A stretch of 64,000 bases of DNA, from contig CM065318.1 in the NCBI GenBank assembly GCA_033032175.1, positions 6,820,001-6,884,000 of the forward strand, written 5' to 3'. The notes beneath the pieces are model-generated. The model was not told the DNA's origin and searched no databases. It was given only the letters and a program-made list of their open reading frames with translations. Numbering within the stretch: the stretch's first letter is position 1; each line of letters begins with the position of its first letter. This DNA comes from Saturnia japonica (Eukaryota > Arthropoda > Insecta > Lepidoptera > Saturniidae). Made by a program: the position numbers and the translations under genes. This document shows, piece after piece, positions 54,641 to 63,814 of the stretch.

Positions 54641-54960
54641 GCCTATGTGATTTGAAACTCGATGAAACGGAAAAGCGTTACTAAAAAGAGACATGCACAC
54701 ATCTATAGGATTCGACCTGCGAAAGAATGAGATAGAAAATTTTATACACAGTTAATGAAAATCCTGATTTTAAAAACTATAATAATCGTCAAACTGACCT
54801 AGCGATGTGGTGGATGTTATGTATGTACAGTACGAGTTGTCGATAGTCCGACTAACACTGATTTAGAATTAAAAAATAAAAGATTTTTAAGAAGTTATTT
54901 TTATGTTTTCTGAAGGTTTCACTTCTGCTGCGAGTGAACTGCAAACGTGTTTTAATTAAA
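54641..54960 (+). repeat. Long-range repeat pair H, copy 2
   Basis: GTGATTTGAAACTCGATGAAACG, ACATCTATAGGATTCGACC, TGCGAAAGAATGAGAT, TATGTACAGTACGAGTTGTCG and TTTTCTGAAGGTTTCA match 32,881-33,215 in order and orientation. Confidence 0.65.
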
Positions 54961-55274
54961 AGCAATCGATCCTGTTCCTTTTAAGGATTAATTAACTCTA
55001 TGAGACCTATTGAGGTAACAGTACTTATTAGTAATTATTTTAATAATTAATAAATAACAAAATAATATAAATCATATATTTTATAAGCTTTTAAATATAC
55101 CAATACTTAATGGTTCGGTAATGATTTAATTACCATCTTCAATTATCTGGTTATTTGAAGGCAGCGTTGCGAATATTTTGTCGCACGTGCGTATTATTAA
55201 CTTATTGAATTGACGATTCTATTATATTTATCTACAAAATTTCCTTCTTGTTTTTTAAGCTTGAAACATTAATG
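54961..55274. other. Gene-free stretch
   Basis: Nothing recognised. Confidence 0.4.
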
Positions 55275-55278
55275 TTAA

Positions 55279-55731
55279 TGTAAGGTTACTCAAAAACATT
55301 TCTTTGAAAAAACGTGACTACCTTCCGTTTTGCAGAATGAATGTGGGTGGTATACAAATATGTTAGCAAGTAACACATAAGCGTCCAGAGATTGTGATTT
55401 ATAATAATTACTCGCAGTGTTATCCTAGTTATTTACCATTATACACCATAATTCATAATTAATAATTTAGTTAATCATCATATAAATTGATATTGTAAAC
55501 TTATTACTACATAATCTGACTTACGATTAATTTGGTATAAAGCGGGTAGGACAATGATTAATTTTATATAAAGCGGGTAGGACTGCGATTATTTTGATAT
55601 AAAAGCGGGTGCGTCAAGCCTTGAAGGATGCATTCGTGAAAGTAACCTCTGTGACAACGATACTCTGTCTGAATAAACCACGAATATTAAACTTTTGGAC
55701 TATTATTCCACAAGACCCACAAGTTTTAACA
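55279..55731 (+). repeat. 5' LTR (453 bp)
   Basis: TG...CA ends. It contains three approximate 31-bp tandem units with TATAAAGCGGG (55,536, 55,567, and TATAAAAGCGGG at about 55,601), a plausible promoter, and AATAAACCACG near 55,673 as a poly-A signal candidate. It has about 60 bp (55,298-55,357) absent from the 3' LTR. I could not match the bases just downstream (TCTCAGAAGTGGGATATAAT) to a specific tRNA primer site. Confidence 0.88.
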
Positions 55732-55761
55732 TCTCAGAAGTGGGATATAATCAAAACCACA

Positions 55762-56109
55762 ATGAAGACCCGTCAAGCATCAGTGTCTAAACGTTCCCGG
55801 CCTTGTGACTGGGACATGGAATCGTCGACCAGCAGACCAAACCCTGTTGACGCCGACCACCAATCTGATGGCACAACTACGCCACCTGCAAGGAAAATGT
55901 TAAAAACTCTGCTAACAAAAGAAATACATAAGGCCATACAAGCTCTGGATGACCAGCCTCCGAAGAAACACCAAGCTGCATCTTTGATCCCTGAATTTGA
56001 TCCAGAGAATGAAGATTACACTATGACAACTTGGCTGAAGAAGATTGATCAACTTGGCGAGATCCACAGTTGGGACGAAAATACGAAATCCTTCCACCTA
56101 CAAGACTAG
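55762..56109 (+). pseudogene. gag fragment of LTR element
   Basis: Starting at ATG 55,762 the frame encodes 115 codons: a hydrophilic N-terminus, then KAIQALDDQPPKKH and the block IPEFDPENEDYTMTTWLKK, followed by IDQLGEIHSWDENTKSFHLQ. FDPE....TWL.KID.LGE...W is the start of the gypsy-type gag (capsid) domain that packages the element's RNA. A TAG at 56,107-56,109 interrupts it; the frame then continues as LSGQARL for a few codons to about 56,133, where gag is joined directly to pol sequence. The rest of the capsid and the zinc-knuckle nucleocapsid are missing. The ORF that begins in the LTR at 55,609 is only an upstream extension of the open frame. Confidence 0.8.
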
Positions 56110-56133
56110 CTGAGCGGTCAAGCACGTCTCAAG

Positions 56134-56580
56134 GTGTCTCCTACTCTTTGCCGGCTACACTGCTACGCGGCCGTCAAGGTTACCTGAAGGTTGTGAATAC
56201 GGGTAGCGAGGACGTCAATTGGGAAGCGGGCACAATCTTATCAAGAGCCGAAAGCTGCGAGCAAGTGCCGATTTGCGAGGTCAGTGTTAAGTCTAGCCTA
56301 AGCTCTTGCCTATGCCACACTTCGGAATCCATTTTCAGTATAAATAATAGCCATACCAATTCGTCTAAGTTGGGGTATGATTCTTTAGATATCGGTCCTA
56401 TAAGTATAAATGAGCGTGCGGAACTAATCTCGTTATTGACTAAATACAGTCTCGTTATTGACTAAATACAGGAACTGTTTTGCACATGACACGAAAGACC
56501 CCCCTTACTGAACTAACTAAGAAAAATGTCCCATGGGTTTGGGGTGACGAACAAATGCAAAGCTTCAATGAACTTAATTA
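56134..56580 (+). pseudogene. pol fragment: region before RT and RT/RNase H junction
   Basis: One frame (to 56,465) reads GYLKVVNTGSEDVNWEAGTI and later SINERAELISLLTKY, the linker between protease and reverse transcriptase in gypsy-type pol. At 56,428-56,471 a 22-bp perfect tandem duplication (TCTCGTTATTGACTAAATAC plus AG, twice) shifts the frame. After it NCFAHDTKD continues the linker, and the sequence then jumps to LTELTKKNVPWVWGDEQMQS at 56,506-56,565, the connection just before RNase H. The whole catalytic palm of reverse transcriptase, including its YIDD-type motif, is deleted. The fragment cannot function. Confidence 0.75.
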
Positions 56581-56622
56581 AAAATAAATTGTAGTAAGCC
56601 GGTTTTAGCCATTTTTGACCCT

Positions 56623-56945
56623 TTGTTATCGTTAGAAATTCGTACGGATGCTTGTAAACTAGGTATCGCCGCGATTTTGATGCAAAAACAAACTGAGGGT
56701 ATTTTGCGCCCTGTAATTTATTTTAGTTGGGTTACAACCCGCGAAGAGTACTTTTATCATAGTTTCGAACTGCGGTTGTCGAATCATTACGAAGATTTCG
56801 TGTTTATGTTTTCGGAGAACATGTCCGGATAGTTACAGATTGTACCGCGGTACGCGCTACGTTGACAAAACTCGATTTAATTCCCCGAATTGCTCGATGG
56901 TGGGTTTTGATTAAGGATTATGATTTTGAGATTGATTATAGACGA
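56623..56945 (+). pseudogene. pol fragment: RNase H domain
   Basis: IRTDACKLGIAAILMQKQ carries the first RNase H aspartate (RTDA, near 56,645), followed by LRPVIYFSWVTTREEYFYHS, with the glutamate-containing E-rich helix. After a frameshift around 56,790 the next frame gives RIVTDCTAVRATLTK (the third acidic residue in VTDC, near 56,835) and IPRIARWWVLIKDYDFEIDY. All are conserved in Ty3/gypsy RNase H. The domain removes the RNA strand during reverse transcription. It is truncated at 56,945, where integrase should follow, and is broken by a frameshift. Confidence 0.8.
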
Positions 56946-57222
56946 ACAGGTTATAGATAATGTCGAAATCAATCGTTTTGCCTCTATGTCCGATAGTGGT
57001 AGTAGTACAGACGAACAAGTTGAAACTGAAGACCTTATAGATCTCTTGGAAAGTTTTTTCAATATTAGCAGTAACCTAAACTTTCTTGTTTCGATTGCGA
57101 GAGCAATCTTTGCAGGACGGCCGAGTGTAACAACCAACCGGAAGCACATTGTTCGCCACGGTACTGCCCACCGGAAGCACTACCGTACGCAATGCCTAGT
57201 GCTGCCACCGGAAGTGTCGCCA
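56946..57222 (+). pseudogene. pol C-terminal tail after integrase
   Basis: The frame 56,920-57,222 reads VIDNVEINRFASMSDSGSST and DEQVETEDLIDLLESFFNIS, an acidic tail, then AGRPSVTTNRKHIVRHGTAH, ending at TAA 57,223-57,225. Similar acidic tails close lepidopteran gypsy pol ORFs after integrase. The integrase core and zinc-binding HHCC region are completely deleted between 56,945 and this fragment. Assignment is by position rather than by a strong motif. Confidence 0.5.
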
Positions 57223-57225
57223 TAA

Positions 57226-57443
57226 GCCAAGCCAAGCCATGTAACTACCCCACCAGCCGATAGCGCCATATCGCCACGCCTTGCAAGCCACGCCATACGA
57301 GTGGGGTAGGGATAGCCAGCCATAAAAAGCCGTGCGTGCTTCGACTCGTGGCAGTCTTGCACTACATCAACGACTTCCCAATGTAAGGTTAAGGTTACAC
57401 CTGTTACGTGTATGAGGACATACACGTTGTCAGGATGGTCGAA
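57226..57443 (+). other. Non-coding leader to the 3' LTR
   Basis: GC-richer sequence with AGCCAAGCCAAGCCATG and CCATACGAGTGGGGTAGGG. There is no purine-rich polypurine tract directly before the 3' LTR (GTCAGGATGGTCGAA), which is atypical. Confidence 0.5.
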
Positions 57444-57836
57444 TGTAAGGTTACTCAAAAACAAATATGTTAGCAAGTAACACATAAGCGTCCAGAGATT
57501 GTGATTTATAATAATTACTCGCAGTGTTATCCTAGTTATTTACCATTATACACCATAATTCATAATTAATAATTTAGTTAATCATCATATAAATTGATAT
57601 TGTAAACTTATTACTACATAATCTGACTTACGATTAATTTGGTATAAAGCGGGTAGGACAATGATTTTTTTTATATAAAGCGGGTAGGACTGCGATTATT
57701 TTGATATAAAAGCGGGTGCGTCAAGCCTTGAAGGATGCATTCGTGAAAGTAACCTCTGTGACAACGATACTGTCTGAATAAACCACGAATATTAAACTTT
57801 TGGACTATTATTCCACAAGACTCACAAGTTTTAACA
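57444..57836 (+). repeat. 3' LTR (393 bp)
   Basis: Matches the 5' LTR from end to end except for a 60-bp deletion after CTCAAAAAC, a T-run change in the second TATA-containing unit, a 2-bp deletion (TACTGTCTG for TACTCTGTCTG), and one substitution near the end (GACTCACAAG for GACCCACAAG). Confidence 0.9.
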
Positions 57837-57840
57837 TTAA

Positions 57841-58387
57841 TATAATTATGATTATATGGTATATCTTTCACTAAAGAAAGTCGAATAAGGCTTTTATGAG
57901 ACTACGTTGAAAGGAGATCGCACAAAACTTATAGAAGTGAACCTTGAACTCGGATTTAATATAATATTACACATATACCGAGACGTGAAATTAAACACAT
58001 AGAAATATTATTTTACATATATTTAAATACAATGGTGGACGCTTGCTCCCATGGGGATAATGCCAGGTATGAAGCGACACTTACTTCGGCAGAAGTATGC
58101 CAACAAAATGTTTGTACATTTAAATAGTAGAAGTTGATAAGATTTGTTATTAATAAAAAAAAATATATATTCAATTATCTATAATATTTATTTATTAATA
58201 TTCGTGCCCTGAGTTTGATACTTCTAACAATATTATAAATATTAAAAAAACTTAAAAATATCTGATGCAAATTTCAAATAATAAAATTAATTAAACTTTG
58301 TAATAAGTAGCATTTTTAAATTTCAGACTTAATTTCCTGTAATGTTGTTTATTTTGTCCTTTTTTTTCTAACGCATTTATTTTAATT
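57841..58387. other. Gene-free A+T-rich stretch
   Basis: Nothing recognised. Confidence 0.4.
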
Positions 58388-58520
58388 TTATTAGCTTCAT
58401 ACGTATGTATGTATGTATGTAACGGAAACCTTGACATGATTTTACCCCCTTCAAAACGTCGGATTAACTCGAAATTTGGGATACTTATCAAGGACCGATG
58501 ACAATTCAATATTTCAAACA
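58388..58520 (+). repeat. Dispersed repeat with (GTAT)n start
   Basis: CGTATGTATGTATGTATGTAACGG, AAAACGTCGGATTAACTCG, AATTTGGGATACTTATCAAGG and ACCGATGACAATTCAAT. I recognise this order from common lepidopteran short repeats, but no other copy is in the window. Confidence 0.45.
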
Positions 58521-59693
58521 GTGCTTAGACCCGTTTCCTTACTAGGATAATCACGATTAGCGATTTTTTGTTTTCGTAAACTGGTAGTGTCTTTGTGCCT
58601 AGATCAAGAAGGGAAACTACCAGTCGCGCCTATCACCTAGTTCTCGGTTAAGTTACCGACTTTGAATAAGATGGAATTTTCGGAAAGGAAACCTGAGAAA
58701 CAGCTATCTCATCCAATGGAAGCAGCGGGCGCCCAAATTGCTCATTTTTCGGATAAATTACTGACTTCCCGATTTTATTGAAAACACGATTTATAGAAAA
58801 TCCAAATAAAAAATGAAAAATAATTAATAGGTTAAAAAAACTAAAAAACATGATTTTATAGAAAATCCAACTAAAAAATTGAAAATAGATTTTAATAAAT
58901 TTGAATTAAGAATAGTCTAATATTTTTTAATAAATATAAATTAAGAATAGAGTAAAAAACAAAAGTATTTTATTGTAAAAAAGCGTGGGGTGCATGGTGT
59001 CAATAGTTATAAATCATTTTTGGTCGATTGTTCTTTACTGCATTGTTTATTTTTGTTAAGTATTCGATCACCTATGAATCAAAGTTAAATTGAATATATT
59101 TTGTTTTCATTTAGAATAGGTACTGAAGAATGTGTCAGCGCAGATTTTCTCACAGTGGCAAATACAGAGAAAAATATTATCCTATGAGACAAAATGTCTC
59201 AATCTAATCTCAGTTACTTTAGCATTGAGCCTCAATTCGGAAAAAAGATGCGAACTTTCTCCTCCATTTCGTAGCTTGATAACGTAGCGAGAAAAGAGAT
59301 ATAATATTTTCAGGCAGTCAAAGGAGCAACAGAGCAAGAAATATAATGGATTCGTATAAACATGTAACCGTACATAAAGAATATATGACGCTAAGTTACA
59401 AAGAAATGTTACCCTACATTTTATCATAGATATTATTTAGTGCGCTTTGTAATTATACTGACTTGAAATACGGTACAAATTGAATAAATCAGACAAGTAG
59501 CGAGTAGAACTCGCACTGTGATGGTTCCGAACTGATTACATTACTTACCGTACATGATTGTACAGTCTTCTACATAAATATTGTTTATTTGCTATACTTA
59601 TATATCATTAAAGAAAAAAAAAATATTTCTTCAATATTGTAATTAGGAATTTGTATTTTAATAAAAGTTATGTTCGAGATTAGTAATCCAATT

Positions 59694-59847
59694 AATAAAA
59701 ATTAGATGGAAATTCCAACTTGTCCCAATTTTTCAAATCTTGAACCACTGTGCGACGATAGGGTAGTTGCACGGACTCCATTTCTCTGCTGCGCTTCCTC
59801 GCTCCGCTTGAAAATGTATGAAATTTGAATAAACTTCGCAAAGCCAT
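59694..59847 (-). CDS. Unassigned 51-codon frame in left palindrome arm
   Basis: ATG at 59,845-59,847 (minus) opens MALRSLFKFHTFSSGARKRS and ends EKLEF-type WDKLEFPSNFY at a stop near 59,692. The mirror copy in the right arm starts at 61,210. Upstream, reading towards the ATG, both arms have CCAAT, an A-rich ATAAAAAA box and TCAGT (arthropod initiator-like). The peptide is basic in its middle (ARKRSRE) and matches no family I know. An aspartate/glutamate difference (WDKLE versus WEKLE) is the only change between the arms. Two mirrored copies keep the frame, but with such low divergence this is weak evidence of selection. Confidence 0.3.
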
Positions 59848-60463
59848 GCCCACTGATTCAGAGCATAGTTTTTTATGCAATCCTATTGGTCGACACAGCT
59901 CCTCAGCCTAACTCCGCAACAGTGCTCAGGCAACCTTAGGTTCCTCTTTTTTCATTATGAGTTACGGGACCTTAAAAATAACAAAATTAATAATTTTCAA
60001 TTAAGTACTCGTATTTTCTTCGATGTTTTTGATCGCAAATTGATTTTGATAAGTATTATTACAAATATATACGGATATTCTTATGATACTGGTAGGAAAA
60101 TAATGTAATTAATAAAATGAATGCCACATCTATGGTCGGTCGTCTTTAAGAAATGTTCGAGTTTCACGAGAGTCTATCAGTCAATGTCGACGAGCTCAGG
60201 ATATTTGATGTCTACCGCAAGTATCGCGCACCTGCGCCCCTAACCTATTTTACATTTTCTAGAAGTGTCTTATAATTTAGCGAATTTGACGTTGGGAATG
60301 CTATTCATGTAACACAACCCTTTACCAAAGATTTCAAATTGTTGCACAAACAAACAAATTACTATTAATGTACGATTCTATGTTTAGAATTTAATCAACT
60401 CTTGATTCCTAGGATAACATTTTAGTATCATTCCGCTCTCTTATTACGTATTTCGCAATAGCA

Positions 60464-60593
60464 CAACCATAGCAGAAATTGCTAAAAATTTGCTTCGAAA
60501 TGCCGAAGTTAGATTTTTTTGGTACATTATAGTTGTTACATAATACAAATTTGCGATTTCTGATCAAATATTCAGCGATTTATGATATCACTT
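60464..60593. other. Spacer at the centre of the palindrome
   Basis: AAATTGCTAAAAATTTGCTTC on the left and, reversed, AAATCGCTGAATATTTGATC from the right are related but clearly diverged. The symmetry therefore continues into the centre at lower identity than in the arms. Confidence 0.6.
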
Positions 60594-61209
60594 TGCTATT
60601 GCGAAATACGTAATAAGGGAGCGTAATGATACTAAAATGTTATCCTAGGAATCAAGAGTTGATTAAATTCTAAAAATAGAATCGTACATTAATAGTAATT
60701 TGTTTGTTTGTGCAACAATTTGAAATCTTTGGTAAAGGGTTGTGTTACATGAATAGCATTCCCAACGTCAAATTCGCTAAATTATAAGACACTTCTAGAA
60801 AATGTAAAATAGGTTAGGGGCGCAGGTGCGCGATACTTGCGGTAGACATCAAATATCCTGAGCTCGTCGACATTGACTGATAGACTCTCGTGAAACTCGA
60901 ACATTTCTTAAAGACGACCGACCATAGATGTGGCATTCATTTTATTAATTACATTATTTTCCTATCAGTATCATAAGAATATCCGTATATATTTGTAATA
61001 ATACTTATCAAAATCAATTTGCGATCAAAAACATCGAAGAAAATACGAGTACTTAATTGAAAATTATTAATTTTGTTATTTTTAAGGTCCCGTAACTCAT
61101 AATGAAAAAAGAGGAACCTAAGGTTGCCTGAGCACTGTTGCGGAGTTAGGCTGAGGAGCTGTGTCGACCAATAGGATTGCATAAAAAACTATGCTCTGAA
61201 TCAGTGGGC

Positions 61210-61365
61210 ATGGCTTTGCGAAGTTTATTCAAATTTCATACATTTTCAAGCGGAGCGAGGAAGCGCAGCAGAGAAATGGAGTCCGTGCAACTACCCTATC
61301 GTCGCACAGTGGTTCAAGATTTGAAAAATTGGGAAAAGTTGGAATTTCCATCTAATTTTTATTAA
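61210..61365 (+). CDS. Unassigned 51-codon frame in right palindrome arm
   Basis: Mirror copy of the left-arm frame: CCAAT at 61,168-61,172, ATAAAAAA at 61,181-61,188, TCAGT at 61,201-61,205 and ATG at 61,210-61,212. It encodes MALRSLFKFHTFSSGARKRS through to FPSNFY and a TAA at 61,363-61,365. Spacing from the A-rich box to the initiator-like motif is about 20 bp, slightly short for a TATA box. Function unknown. The opposite-strand frame (60,949-61,182, 77 codons, mirrored at 59,875-60,108) is A+T-rich and probably incidental. Confidence 0.3.
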   Translation: MALRSLFKFHTFSSGARKRSREMESVQLPYRRTVVQDLKNWEKLEFPSNFY

Positions 61366-62117
61366 TTGGATTACTAATCTCGAACATAACAACTTTTATT
61401 AAAATACAAATTCCTAATTATAATATTGAAGAATTTTTTTTTTCTTTAATGATATATAAGTATAGCAAATAAACAATATTTATGTAGAAGACTGTACAAT
61501 CATGTACGGTAAGTAATGTAATCAGTTCGGAACCATCACAGTGCGAGTTCTACTCGCTACTTGTCTGATTTATTCAATTTGTACCATATTTCAAGTCAGT
61601 ATAATTACAAAGCGCTTACCAATATACCTCTGATTATATCTCAAACTTTACTTATGCTTTTAAAGAATAATTGAAAATAATACATTTTATAATTACTAAA
61701 TAATATCTATGATAAAATGTAGGGTAATATTTCTTTGTAACTTAGCGTCATATATTCTTTATGTACGGTTACATGTTTATACGAATCCATTATTTCTTGC
61801 TCTGTTACTCCTTTGACTGCCTGAAAATATTATATCTCTTTTCTCGCTACGTTATCAAGCTACGAAATGGAGGAGAAAGTTCGCATCTTTTTTCCGAATT
61901 GAGGCTCAGTGCTAAAGTAACTGAGATTAGATTGAGACATTTTGTCTCATAGGATAATATTTTTCTCTGTATTTGCCACTGTGAGAAAATTTGCGCTGAC
62001 ACATTCTTCAGTACCTATTCTAAATGAAAACAAAATATATTCAATATAACTTTGATTCATAGGTGATCGAATACTTAACAAAAATAAACAATGCAATTGA
62101 ACAATTGACCAAAAATG

Positions 62118-62320
62118 ATTATGTGTTTTAATTTAAAGAAAAAACTAAAAAACACGCTTTTATAGAAAAACGAACTAAAAAATAGAAAATAAGTTGTAAT
62201 AAATTTGAATTAAGAAAAGTGTATTTTTTTAAATAAATATAAATTAAGAATAGTGCTTTTTAAGATAGTATCAAAATGATAATCCTTCTACTCATATCTG
62301 TCAATAAAATATTTATAACT
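62118..62320 (+). repeat. Extra terminal segment inserted in the right arm
   Basis: This net 191-bp insertion contains ACTAAAAAACACGCTTTTATAG and TAATAAATTTGAATTAAG, the same sequence as the outer left end of the palindrome (58,846-58,915), in direct orientation to it. The palindrome therefore has the terminal unit at both ends and once more inside the right arm. It also carries AATCCTTCTACTCATATCTG, which has no partner in the left arm. Confidence 0.7.
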
Positions 62321-62450
62321 ATTGACACCATGCACCCCACGCTTTTTTACAATAAAATACTTTTTTTTTGTTTTTTACTCTTCTTAATTTATATTTATTA
62401 AAAAATATTAGACTATTCTTAATTCAAATTTATTAAAATTTATTTTCAAT

Positions 62451-63004
62451 TTGTAATAAGGGCGGACGATCATAAGAAGCGAATTCTGCCTCATTTAATT
62501 AGATATTTATATTGAAAAAGTTGGCCACAAGCGTTCTTCAAACGAATGGGAAATAATATACTATGAAGAGTTTTAAGTGAAATTTAAATTAATATTCAAC
62601 TTTACGCCTTAGAAGTATAAGGACTTACGTCAGAGCGAATAAGTATTAACTAATGTTCATATACCTACTTCTGAGCTGAATAACCAAAGATCTACATGAA
62701 AATTGTATAGTTAAGAATATTATAAAATCTGAAAAAGGCTAAAGAAAGGCGGAAAATAGGTTCCACTCTACAAGCATTTCTTACTAACTTCTATTCTAGT
62801 TAGACTATGATCTACGACACTCAATTTATATCGGGTCTCTAAAACACCGCGATTCATACAAGTCGAATGCAAAATCGTCGATCAGTTTGATGATGACCGA
62901 ACGATCTTTGAGCTCGCAGTATTCCAGAACTTTTTGTCTTTTATTTACTCATGCTACTATCAGTTTTTACTAAAAGTTTTTTAACTATTTTTATTACTGT
63001 GAGT
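62451..63004. other. Gene-free stretch
   Basis: Nothing recognised. Confidence 0.4.
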
Positions 63005-63125
63005 AAGTCATGGTGATCGAGTGGTTCGACCGGCAGAATATTGATTCGACGTCACAATTTGCAATTCGCGAACAAATATGTACTCATTTCTTTTCTTAAC
63101 ACTATCGGCTGATGGTGAAGGAAAC
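63005..63125 (+). mobile_element. tRNA-like SINE fragment
   Basis: GGTGATCGAGTGGTTCGACC, TATTGATTCGACGTCAC and GGCTGATGGTGAAGGAAACTG follow the A-box, B-box and body order of lepidopteran SINEs, with strong decay. Confidence 0.35.
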
Positions 63126-63814
63126 TGAGCTATCTTCAGCTTTTACATATTTAAAAATAAAGTGAGAAAGTAATGCTATTAAAAATCTCATAATTAATTT
63201 TCTAATAACAGCATCTTGAATATAATGCCATGCCGTAAAATTGCTTCCAATTTAGACTTTTATAGAGAAAGTTGTTAAGAGAATGCTTGAGAAAACATCC
63301 CGGTTGTTCTTATGGTTTTGTTTAATATAAGTTTTACTCGTATTTATCTTGTCTCGTAGAGTTGTAATTGTGTTCTTAACAGTCAACTCTCATTATTGTA
63401 AAGCTGTATTTAAAGTAAGTTCACATTTTTCAGGAAAAGAAGTATTTAAAAGTAATAATTGTATGTACATATGCTTTATTTTTTTTATTTATAAAAAGCT
63501 TGCATTACTCTGCATCAGCCAGGACAGGCTTGTCATTATAGTACTTAAAACAATTTCAAGGATCGTAAGTTTATGGCCAATTTGGCTAGTCAAAACTTAG
63601 TAAAATAAAGATATGACATGAGTACAAGATATTATGTAGGTACATATAAGAAACTTTTTTGTTTCACAGCAAAGTAATGTCACTCTCTATACCTGACGGC
63701 AAGATCAGCAATCCATCGCTGGTCCATGGCTGTAAGCATCTCGGTTTGTCTCGGCCTTGGCTCGATAGGATTGAAAATGACATAACAATCTATACAAATA
63801 AAATAAAACTGATG
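63126..63814. other. Gene-free stretch
   Basis: No supported gene. The 83-codon plus frame at 63,349-63,600 is hydrophobic but shows no domain. Confidence 0.4.

Larger units (their letters stand above)
55279..57836 (+). mobile_element. Ty3/gypsy-type LTR retrotransposon, internally deleted
   Basis: Two direct LTRs (55,279-55,731 and 57,444-57,836) start TGTAAGG and end AACA. TTAA flanks both sides (55,275-55,278 and 57,837-57,840) as a 4-bp target-site duplication. Inside, in order, are gag, a piece from before the reverse transcriptase, the start of RNase H, and the tail after integrase; most of protease, reverse transcriptase and integrase are gone. The internal region is only about 1.7 kb. 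The LTRs differ by a 60-bp indel and about four other small changes, so the insertion is recent compared with the other elements here. I see no env-like frame. Confidence 0.9.
58879..62450. repeat. 3.6-kb inverted repeat (palindrome)
   Basis: The left arm (58,879-60,463) and right arm (60,594-62,450) are reverse complements. In the inner part the symmetry axis is at 60,528.5 (positions sum to 121,057). Beyond 61,616 the right arm carries a net 77-bp insertion (sum 121,134), and beyond about 62,118 a further 191-bp insertion (sum about 121,325). The inner 0.8 kb shows only a handful of mismatches. The 130-bp centre is itself a diverged palindrome. Structure fits a foldback-type transposon or a young inverted duplication. 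Confidence 0.95.

Noticed and set aside
56946..57222. Envelope protein or functional integrase in the LTR element
   Set aside because: There is no signal peptide, transmembrane segment or integrase core motif. The frame is a short acidic tail.
59875..60108. 77-codon frame in the left palindrome arm (mirrored at 60,949-61,182)
   Set aside because: It is A+T-rich without domain features. Conservation between arms is explained by the palindrome itself.
58879..62450. Assembly artefact from a missed-adapter long read
   Set aside because: Arms differ by substitutions and two discrete indels of 77 and 191 bp, which a mirrored single molecule would not show. Raw reads are still needed to be certain.
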